64,000 bases of DNA from Hyphochytrium catenoides (lineage: Eukaryota > Sar > Hyphochytriomycetes > Hyphochytriales > Hyphochytriaceae): positions 30,544 to 94,543 of the forward strand of contig FLMG01000761.1 of assembly GCA_900088475.1 (NCBI GenBank), written 5' to 3'. The translations under genes and the position numbers were made by a program. The notes beneath the pieces were generated by a model that saw only the letters and a list, made by a program, of their open reading frames with translations, was not told where the DNA came from and did not search any database. This document shows, piece after piece, positions 25,266-34,025 of this stretch (its first letter is position 1; each line of letters begins with the position of its first letter).

Positions 25266-25550
25266 TATCAACGTGTCTTCAAGCGGACCTTGGATGACGC
25301 TTCTGATCTTCTGATCTCTGCCACCGGAAAGCCTGCCTTGCCCTGGTGGTTATATGCTGGGAGCTATGCTGGGGCAAAGGTCAAAGTGGACGAAGGAGGT
25401 GGAGGGAGATGAACGATTGAGCTGAGCTGATTGTCTTGATTAAAGCAGCTGGAAGAGTTGGATGGCAGCGCTCGTGCTGGTGAAGGCCTGGAACGGCTGC
25501 ATTTAGTGGCCCAGCGGGCCGTCCCTGTCCTGGGCAACGTCAAGGAATGA
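25266..25550 (+). CDS. Last two exons of a small unidentified gene
   Basis: Exon 25266-25379 follows a TTCAG acceptor and ends at AAAG|GTCAAAG. Exon 25449-25550 follows AAAGCAG and ends with TGA. Both are phase 0 and join cleanly to 71 codons plus stop. The peptide runs from YQRVFKRTLDDASDLLISAT through LPWWLYAGSYAGAK to HLVAQRAVPVLGNVKE. I do not recognise it; the length and Trp-rich patch would suit a small organellar complex subunit, but that is a guess. One or more 5' exons must lie between 24650 and 25265, which would make the gene divergent from CFAP46. I could not fix the start codon. Confidence 0.55.
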
Positions 25551-25760
25551 GTGGAGATTGCACTTCAACCCGGCGGGTATAGAGTTGATAAGGCTTATGA
25601 GGAGTGGTCTATGAGTCAGGGTAGACTACAAAGGGAGGCAATGCATGAAATGCGGGGCTTGTGGCAGGGAGGGAGGCTTTGGATTGAACAGCGTAAAATC
25701 TCTGTTCCTTCACGGCCAGTTAGTATGCCAGAAAAATAAGTCTCAGGACTCGGCCTCTCA

Positions 25761-28330
25761 TTAAGGCTTTTTATGTCGTATTGCCAATGGCGAAGCTCCA
25801 GCCATTAGCACTTTGGAAAGACTTTCCTTATATTGCTTCACTCCTACAGGCTCGCTCTCCAAAGAATTTCCACCGCCCGGAGATGGCGTTCCCCTCTCTT
25901 TCTCAAGAGAGAGATTCTGGTAGCCTCCTCCAAAGTGTGCCGTTGAGCTCTCTTTCTCTTTGTTTGACGAAGGGCTGACGAGCCTTCTGCTGATAGTAGA
26001 GGAACAGGAGGCGGAAGGGAGGATAGGCTCCACGATGCGAGGTTTTAATGGTGAAGAGGGAGGAAGGGCATCCCTCGAAGGTCCCTCGATTGACAGAGCC
26101 TGAAGTGGGGTCATGCACTTAGACTCTTCACTTGGCTCAGTGGCGAGATCAATCACAAGTTTGGAGAATGAGATTGGACCACATGGCAAAATCTTACTGC
26201 AGGAGACTGAAAGAAGCAGCAACAACTATGACGAGAGGACTAGCTGATCTCAACGAGCCATTGGAGGAGAAGGGCGCAAACGCAAGCTGCCGAGTCTTGA
26301 AAGAAACTTGTCCATTTGAGATAGTTTACCTGGTTGCTCTTCACGTCTTTTTTATTCTTCTTCTTCCGCTGTCGATCCCGAATAGTGGTCTCTTGACTAA
26401 TCTTTAGCTCCCTAAGCTTGGCTAGATGTTCATCTTGTTGTCGCTGGTAGAGAGACATTCTTTGCTCCCTGGGAAGAAGGAGTCAGAAGGAAGGAAGGCA
26501 ATAGAAGTAACACGTGAGAATGTGGTACCCTCAGTGAACCACGTACTCCCAGCCTCGACTCAAAGGATCATAGGACTATAATCAGCAAATTGACGTATAA
26601 AAGAGGACAGGAGCTCACTATCTCAGGGACTTTGAATAACTTGGGAAAAGACAAAGAAAGTCGATGAGTCGTACTTAGATGCCTCCGATACGGCCAGCTT
26701 ATAGTCATCTTCGGCTGCTCTACTCTTCCGTTCCTCTGATGCCCTCCTCCCCTGGCTCTGTATGTACTCTATTCGCTGCTTCAGCTCCTCCGTCATCTGC
26801 CGGTGCTTGCGCAGACGCAGCTTTTCTCTTCTTGCTGATCATACCGATAGAGAAGAGCGTCAAGAGAGTATCCGTCAGTCAGGGAAGCGAATGGCATTCG
26901 GCAAGTTACTTCGTCTTGCTGACTTGTTCACTCGTAAGCAAAGAATAGGCAGGAAATCAAATGCCAAGGGGGTGAAGCTCAAGAAATGAAAGGAAATACG
27001 TACTCTCTTCTTTCTTCGTCATTGGGAAAATCAATTGCCAAGGGGGTGAAGCTCAAGAAATGAAAGAAAATACGTACTCTCTTCTTTCTTCGTCATTGGG
27101 GCAGCTTGTATTGGCTCGGCTGTAGGCATGAGAAACTCCTTCTCATAGATGTAGCCGCTGGACTGATCCAGCTCGGGATATTGGGAGATAGCCTCATAAG
27201 GAGAGAGGAAGTGAAAAGCTGAACGTGAAGTTTGCGGCGTTCTTTGCCCCTTCCATGCTGTTTCCCTATATTGCATAAGATAAAAGTCTCTAAGAGGATG
27301 GCGAGTAGCTCTATAGGGGGGAGGAGTCCCAAATGAAACAGTCTTAAAACAAAGTAGAGATTAAGCTTGCTGGTGCCTTAGAAGAAGCTTGAACTGCCAG
27401 AGACCCAAGCACAACGTCCATGAACAGGGGAAACCTGGTACCATGAAGAAAGATGCAAGAAATACAAGGGAACCTCTCTATAGCTTCCGTAAGTTCAAGA
27501 GACACCGCCTCCGCCAAAGTGTAAACGTCAATAGCGGGCGGCGCAGAGTCATTGCTGAGTGAGCTGACGGCTTTTCTCTGCCCAATAAGAATATTACTAG
27601 CCGCATTCTCCCTCTCTCGCCGGGAAAGAAGCTTCAGTGCCTTAAGTGCTTCGACCTCTCGTCGGGGATGCTAAGGAACACATCCGTGGGGAGAAAGGGA
27701 GAGGAGTTAGGCCAGCGATCAAGTCACCTCTTCAGCGTCACCTTTTTATCTCTTCCCTTCTTTGTGCCCTCTATCCCAATCTGTCAATACCCTCTTTATG
27801 GTTCTGATGTCTTCGGTATAACTAAATTCTACCTATAGCCCTCTTTCACTCTCAAGTCAGACGCTTGGTTCCCTACCCCATTGAAAGGAGCCTCCGAGTG
27901 CGAGTCAGGAAAGAATGGGATGGAGAGCCGCTCATCGAGGCCCAACAGGTAAGCAAACGGAATCGTATCATCAAACTCCTCCTCCCATTGCTCTGAGATC
28001 ATCCTCTTAGATGCGATGTAGGTCAGAATACGCCAGCAATAGGGAACTGCAAGTGAGAGATGTTCCTAGAGCATCCTGATGGGGCTGACGCTTCATCCCT
28101 TAGGGTCTTCACCGCATCGCTCAGGCGGCGCGTTCGAACCCTCACCTAACATCATCTGCTCTCCACTTGCTTCTTTTGAGAGATCCTAGATCGTTGTATA
28201 CAGCTGGAGGAGGTCGGACCTCAGCTCGATGGAGCGAGACAGAGGCGACATCGATGGAAGCGGCTTGGAAAAGAGAGAAAGAGGAGAGAGGACGAGCGGC
28301 AATGCAGGGACGGAAGGGAAGCTGGTGTAG
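25761..28330 (-). CDS. Coiled-coil protein, multi-exon, family not recognised
   Basis: Several protein-like exons on the minus strand run from about 28330 down to a TAA at 25761. In order they carry: RPPPAVYNDLGSLKRSKWRA (donor at 28145); ILTYIASKRMISEQWEEEFD (exon low edge 27833); ALKLLSRRERENAASNILIG (near 27.6 kb); FHFLSPYEAISQYPELDQSS (near 27.2 kb); two long charged helices, HRQMTEELKQRIEYIQSQGR (near 26.8 kb) and DEHLAKLRELKISQETTIRD (near 26.4 kb); and a Ser/Pro-rich tail. The helical, Lys/Glu/Gln-rich region should form a coiled coil. Its place upstream of CFAP46, on the same strand, makes a cilium role conceivable, but that is only context. Start codon and several joins are unresolved. 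A tandem duplication sits at one splice donor (26962-27100). Confidence 0.6.
26962..27100. repeat. 74-base-period tandem duplication spanning an exon-intron boundary
   Basis: A 65-base block at 26962-27026 recurs at 27036-27100 with a single G-to-A difference; the spacing between copies is 74 bases. On the minus strand each copy holds the end of a coding stretch (PMTKKEES) followed by a possible 5' splice site (AGTAC|GTATTT). The donor region is therefore present twice. The near identity indicates a recent duplication. Confidence 0.9.
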
Positions 28331-28363
28331 AGCGGAGCACTGACATGCTCCGTTTAGTCGCAT

Positions 28364-29012
28364 TTTGATTGTTTCTCCCCAAAGCTGAAGGGCTACACAA
28401 TGCTTCTAGCTAGTCCTAAACAATAGCTATGTTATTTACTAACAGATGTACCTATCCATCTATTGGAGTAGAGGGCTGTCCAGTCCAAAGATTGTACGTT
28501 CCAAAAGACACATTATGTTGTAACGCCGTAGGAGCCGCTAGCGGCCCCTCGACTGACCTTGACACGAAGGAAAGATTGCACTTCACCACCAGAGGTGGCA
28601 TCGTTGTAACCATGACGCGACAGTGTCGGCCGAGGGCATCTATTCGTGGAGAAGAGAGAGACGAGAGACTGGAAAGAGTGGTGCAATGTAGGCGTGAGGC
28701 TGTTAGCAGAGAGCACTGGCTTCTTCCAGCGGTCACTACAGGCCAAGTAGAGGCTAGGCTTCTTGAAGAAACAAGCGATTCTCCAGGTGGTGGTAGGTGG
28801 TGGGGTGACGGAGGATGAGGACTGGCCCGTGGCTTTGACTCGTAGAAGAGCAAACCTCCTAATAGTAACTCTGACGCCTCTTCTCTGTGGATTTCCTGTA
28901 AGCCTCTGGTCCTACCTCCCTGCCTCCCCTTAAAGATCTCTAGTACTCAGCCTCTGTTGCGGCTGAGATCATGTTCGAATATAATGGAGTGGGGGACCCA
29001 GCAGGAATCAGC
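28364..29012. other. Region between the coiled-coil gene and the LCAT-family gene
   Basis: Both strands have open frames here (plus 28429-28818, minus 28452-28853), but neither shows a recognisable motif or a clear pair of splice sites. On the minus strand, an Arg/Ser-rich stretch near 28.6 kb (SLFSTNRCPRPTLSRHG) could be a 5' exon of the coiled-coil gene. I cannot support that further. Confidence 0.35.
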
Positions 29013-30260
29013 TTAACAGGCCTTAAGCTTCGTCAACTTGTGTCTGCTGTTAGTATGTCTTAGCACCGCCCTTGGGAACTGCCTAGAGATTGGAGCGACG
29101 ACATCGTCCGGCCTGCCATCCAAGATGTTAAGAATCTGCTGTAATGCCGCAGAATCAGTCGGGATGGCTGTATGCTCACAGTCGATATAGTAGCACCGAT
29201 TCGGGTGCAGCTCCTCACATTTGCCGCCCATGTTCTGGCTTAACATGGGGACCGTACCGTCCCCCTGCAGGTAGTTGTGGGCGCGGAAAGACACCACATG
29301 GCCCTTGTCGTCAAGCACTTCCGTCATAAAGTGCAGTGTGCTCACATTGTACCCTACGAAGTAGTACACGTCTACGTCTTTTAATGTCTCTGTTGGCTTG
29401 AGCTCAGCTATGAACCGCTCGCCCTTCCCTAACAGAGCGTGGTTCGCCCACTCCCTCGAGCGGAGAAAGGCCATAGACTCCTTATAGCTGGTCAACACAT
29501 GTAAGCCCTCTTCCTCGTCGTCCTCGTCAGACCAGTCTGCTTCGTAGCTGAGTAGCCTAGAGCACCAATGAGCCTTCTCCTGTGCTCTCTGGGGACGGGT
29601 TACTATATAGTGATCATCCACCATCTCAAAGTAGTCATGATTGGGGAAGCACTGGTAGGCTGCGGGCCAGTTCCTCATGAGTTTCTGAAGCACTGGAGCG
29701 CCAACATAGTCAAATGGTTTCCCACAAATCTCCCCAGTCTCTGCAAGGAACAGGTTCCTTGGTGTGCCAAAGAAAGGGGTAGCGATAGAAACAAATTTGT
29801 CCACCTTATGTTTCTGGGTCTGGAGGTACTTCGTGGCAACCAGTCCACCTATACAAAGAGCAACTATCGAGACTTTTGGAACCCCCAGACCATCTATGAA
29901 TGGAACCAACTGCGTTTCCGCTGTCACGCTGAAGTCTTGTCTGAAGTCGTAGGGAAAGACATGGACATGTCGCCCTGAAGCTTTAATGGCCTTAACGATA
30001 GGACTGAAGTAGTCAAAAGGCGCTTCCATCAATACCCCAAGAGGCTGTAAGTCATGCAGAGGCCTTCCGTCGGCGTCAGAAGAAAGCATATTCATGCACT
30101 GGAAAAGGTTGAGGAAGTCAGGGATCCAGGCGTTCCTAAACACCCCTTTCTTATCCTTGCCACCCAGTCTTGTGCCCATAGCGCCAGGTATAAAAATAAC
30201 ATGCTCGTTCACAGAGCCCGGGGGTCGAATGGGCAGAGATAGCTCTTTGGGTTTCATCAT
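29013..30260 (-). CDS. LCAT-family alpha/beta hydrolase with Cys at the nucleophile position, intronless
   Basis: A single 415-residue frame starts at ATG ATG (30260) and ends before 29013. It has the hallmarks of the lecithin:cholesterol acyltransferase/phospholipase family: the oxyanion loop VIFIPGAMGTRLGG (21-34), FPYDFRQD (102-109), the nucleophile elbow IVALCIGGLVATKYL (132-146), SIATPFFGTPR (158-168), and LMRNWPAAYQCFPN (194-207). The acid is in LQGDGTVPMLS (Asp334) and the base in CEHTAIP (His363). Members transfer or hydrolyse acyl groups of phospholipids. The elbow normally reads G-H-S-x-G-G; here Ser is Cys136 and the preceding residues are A-L. No signal peptide or membrane segment is evident, unlike secreted LCAT or PDAT. 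It is the only long gene here without introns, which hints at retroposition or lateral transfer. Catalytic activity is uncertain. Confidence 0.9.
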   Translation of the reverse strand: MMKPKELSLPIRPPGSVNEHVIFIPGAMGTRLGGKDKKGVFRNAWIPDFLNLFQCMNMLSSDADGRPLHDLQPLGVLMEAPFDYFSPIVKAIKASGRHVHVFPYDFRQDFSVTAETQLVPFIDGLGVPKVSIVALCIGGLVATKYLQTQKHKVDKFVSIATPFFGTPRNLFLAETGEICGKPFDYVGAPVLQKLMRNWPAAYQCFPNHDYFEMVDDHYIVTRPQRAQEKAHWCSRLLSYEADWSDEDDEEEGLHVLTSYKESMAFLRSREWANHALLGKGERFIAELKPTETLKDVDVYYFVGYNVSTLHFMTEVLDDKGHVVSFRAHNYLQGDGTVPMLSQNMGGKCEELHPNRCYYIDCEHTAIPTDSAALQQILNILDGRPDDVVAPISRQFPRAVLRHTNSRHKLTKLKAC

Positions 30261-31115
30261 GTTTCTTCTTTAAAGGAAGGCGAACGGAGCAAGGGTCACC
30301 ACGACTAGCCGTCTGCAATACGCAATCGCCGTCTTAATGTCTTGGTAGCAGAGCGAACAGTGCTCGACGGCCCGGCAACAGTTCTCATACAGAGGTTAGG
30401 CTGCCGCTATCGACTCCTGGATGAGAAGCCAAATAACTCCTTACTGATAGCCACAATAGAAGGTGACGAGGAAGGCTGCCACTGAGGACTCAGCAGGCAC
30501 CGAAGATGAGCATCAAAAGGCACCAAGAGCACAGGATGACCGTGACGGGTGAGGATGATGACGACGAAACAAGCAACAGCAGGAGACAGGGGAGCTGGGC
30601 AGAGGAGGAGCTCACACTTTATCAGAATCAGAAAGGAGGAAACTAGGGGCCAAAAGTCCAGATTCTCTCCAATGCCCCATGACACATTTCGTCCGAACGG
30701 CCCCATGTGGCTGATCTTATTTGTCATAACGTCCAGTATTTAATACATATTCATAATAAAGGTAGGGAAGTATTGTTTATGCGGAATAGCAGTCCAAACC
30801 TTTCAAAGTTGTGGCGACGGCGTTTCCCAGTAGGGCAGAATAGGCGTTACCGGCTAGCGGCGCGAATGGTGATCAGAACCCAGCCTGGGCAATGCTTCAA
30901 GGAGTCGAGAGGATGCGGAACGGATGAAGAGACAGGATGGGAAAGAGACATCAAGGGAGCTTGACGGCAGAGCAGAGACACAAAGGCGGAACTCTTGCAC
31001 CGACAAGCTGGTAGCACGGCATACCCTTAAGCAAGGCAAAGCGCCGACAGCGTGAAGTAGGAGAACGGGGAGCTGTGACTACGACGACTAGCGGCCGTTG
31101 CTCGTCGGAACAATA
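30261..31115. other. Divergent intergenic region upstream of the LCAT-family gene and WDR55
   Basis: The two flanking genes are transcribed away from each other, so promoters for both should lie here. A minus-strand open frame (30407-30727) encodes a hydrophobic, Leu/Pro-rich peptide with no family resemblance and no splice link to the hydrolase; I read it as untranslated leader. No other feature was found. Confidence 0.45.
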
Positions 31116-33354
31116 ATGGAGGAAGAAGACAATGCTCCTCCAGCTATTCAATTGAAGGATGAGGTCTTTGATCTGGACTTCCATCCAGTTCACGATGTGG
31201 TAGCTGCTGGCCTGGTTACCGGCGGAGTGCAGCTGTAAGCGAAATGTCTTAACATGCGGAACACGACCCTTGAACTTAGCCCTCTTGCTAACTGCAGTTA
31301 CAAATACTCTAAAGACGGCACCGATCTGGTCCTCGACATTAAGAGTCATGCAAGCTCAGTTAGATCAATCCTATTCGCTCCCGACGGCAATGGTGAGTTC
31401 GTATCATAATCCTTATGGCTGATTGACCTACTTCCTGACATTTCTGCAGCCCTCTACTCAGCATCTTCTGACAAGTCACTTCGAGCATATGGTACCACAG
31501 GGCAGGAGATGTGGACCGCTGCTGACGCCCATTCGTAAGCCTAACTCCTTACCTGTTTGGACCTGAGTTTCGACTCTAACGGCTCCGTTGTTTTACCATC
31601 CATTGGTTTGGCGACTGTGTAACCTCGGGTCCAGTTGCGCAGTGAACTGCATGTACTCCGTGGATCAAAATATTCTTGCAAGCGGAGATGATGAAGGAAA
31701 TCTTAAGGTATATATAAACACAGCGACCAACACCATTGCTCCTGACGCATGTTCCCGCCACCGAGAGTATACCGGGCCTCTTTCTACCCCATCTATGGCT
31801 AATCGGCAATCTATCGTCGCGGCATCTCGCCGCATCTCTTCACTAGCGGCTTTCGTTCCTGGAACCCTTATCCACCATTCATCTCTAATACTTTCTCCTC
31901 TACTGACACTCCGGTAGATCTGGGATTTAAGGGCTCAGCGGGTCGTGAAGTCCTACAAAGAAAGCGAGGTGCGCCTTGACAGACAAACACTGCATTTTGT
32001 AGGCAGTCCTTGGCTACGTTCAGCTGTGTCTATCTCCTGATCTGTGAACAAGCTGTGCAGGATTGCTTAAATATACTTTCTACTTCCAATGTTGCCACAT
32101 TCGCAACTTCTAACACCTTGTGTACCCACTTAGGACTTTATCTCTTCAATCACCAGTAATCCAGCTAACACACATCTGGTCGCCGGGAGGTTGGTCATCT
32201 CTTGGTCTCGCAAGCTCTTGTCACATACCATTTTTCCTATGGAAATCTTTATTTCTACTCGATGAGTTGCCGTTCCTCAGCTCCGCCCTCGCTTTCTGCT
32301 TGCTCGTTGCTGCTTTACTGTCCATCTCTAACGGCAAGTTTCTCCCTTTTCCGTCCCTTCGCCTCTGATCCATCTACCCGCTTGTTCTTGACCTTTACCT
32401 CTCTGCGCGGGTTATGTCCTCCGCCGCTTATGGGCCGCAGTGGAGATGGACGCTTGACAGTCTTTGATATGGCTACCGGCACATTATGGGGCAAGAGTGA
32501 TGATATGGAGGATGAGCTTCTGTCCGTCGTCGTGATCAAGGTAGCTGGTTATGAAAAATCTCCGGTGTCAAGCCTATCTACATCTGGACGAGTTGATTTT
32601 GGACCTCTCCGTTCACTGTTATTTCTAGTATTTAGAGCGTTCTAGTACTCTTTACTTATGTGCCATATAGATGATCCTCATTAGTCCTGCTTTCTCTGCA
32701 CGTGCTAGAATGGTAAGAAGGTTGTTTGCGGAAGTCAAGACGGGGTGCTGATGATTTGGAGCTGGGGAACGTGGGGAGACATCTCCGACCGGTACCCTGG
32801 TGAGTGAAAGGGCGCAATAAGCTACTCCCCTTTTATCTGGAAGAGGCATATCCTCGCAAGCCATTCTGTGTTTATAGGCATGTGCTCGCTTGTTTGATAC
32901 CGTTTTTACTTCGTCCTTCCTTCCTCTCAGTCTATGGTAGTTGCGACATTACTTAACTACCCGATGTAGGCCATCCGGAGTCAATCGACACGGTCTTGGC
33001 CATTGATGAAGACACCATCTGCACCGGGTCAAGTGATGGCATTATTAGGTAGGAAGTGGCAGCAAACGCTGCGAGATTGGATTATACTTTGAATGGGCCC
33101 TGAGATATCTGAGAGTTAATTCCTCAAGAGACAGTTAGAGTGAGGGTGTACTCATGAGTCTTATCTCCATGACCACCCTAGGATTGTGAACATCCACCCG
33201 AATAAGCTGGTAGGACTGGTAGGAGATCATGAGAACTTCCCTGTAGAGCGAATGAAGGTAAGTATGGCACTACAGGGATAGCTCCTTGGTGATTGCAGTC
33301 ATGCTAAAACGATACAGCTCAGCTTGTCACTCCTTCTAATAATTACATCATCTT

Positions 33355-33391
<37 letters not shown>

Positions 33392-33827
33392 GTGTCTCTC
33401 TCTGTCTGTCTCTCTCTCTTTTTTCTTTCCTTCTAGTGGTCCAGAGATAAGAGCCTCATTGGCTCCGTGTCGCACAATAGTACCATCTCATTCTGGGATG
33501 TCGAATATCTCAAGGAGGGAGACCTGGCCAACGCCGAAGGTGTTGGTAAGTTGGTCTTACGAGCTGTCTGAGCTTACCCCACACAAGTCTTCAGTTCTTT
33601 GGAGAATCATGCCAGTCATTCTCTCTTTCATCCATTAACAGCCTGATTTTTGTCCCTTGTCCGTTGCTGGCTTTCAACTTGCGACAGAAATGGATGAGAA
33701 TGAGGGCACTTCCGACGATGATAGTGATGACAGCATGAGCGAAGAGGAGGAGGACAAGGCTACAGCCCCCAAAGCTATTCGAGGCAGCAAGAAGTCGGCC
33801 GCTGAGCAGTTCTTTGCTGACCTGTAG
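31116..33827 (+). CDS. WDR55: WDR55 (Jip5-like) nucleolar WD40-repeat protein, twelve exons
   Basis: Twelve exons join in phase to 357 aa: 31116-31234, 31298-31392, 31450-31534, 31635-31707, 31918-31968, 32134-32189, 32441-32540, 32709-32799, 32970-33048, 33182-33257, 33437-33545 and 33688-33827. The N terminus (VFDLDFHPVHDVVAAGLVTG) starts the first WD blade. Later blades include LYSASSDKSLRAYG, ILASGDDEGNLKIWDLR, GDGRLTVFD, VVCGSQDGVLMIWSWG and IGSVSHNSTISFWDVEYL. The segment IVNIHPNKLVGLVGDHENFP is typical of WDR55. The protein ends in an acidic stretch (DENEGTSDDDSDDSMSEEEE) and a basic tail with AAEQFFADL. WDR55 works in the nucleolus in rRNA processing and ribosome production. The length is close to the animal protein (about 380 aa). 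Introns are 57-251 bases; the eleventh exon follows an intron with a long TC tract. Confidence is high. Confidence 0.95.
33356..33421. repeat. TC microsatellite in a WDR55 intron
   Basis: A run of TC dinucleotides with a few TG interruptions lies directly before the TTCTAG acceptor of WDR55 exon 11. It serves as, or has expanded from, the polypyrimidine tract of that intron. Confidence 0.9.
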
Positions 33828-34025
33828 AGTTTATTATCTTCTCTTATCAGTTGGCCGCCTGGAGAGTATCTTTATCACAACCTCTTCCCTCCTACTTCTA
33901 CTTCTCGTTGGACATCTCGCGCGGGTCCCATATTTATTGCCTGGGTTATAGCTAAAGATAACTATCTCACTTATTTTAGGTCCCACCAGCTCCCAATGTC
34001 CTTTCCACTATTTCTGCCGTTAGCC

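Noticed and set aside
28100-28140. tRNA-like T-loop (GCGTTCGAACCCTC)
   Set aside because: The bases either side of the loop do not pair as a T stem on either strand, and no anticodon or acceptor stem could be placed.
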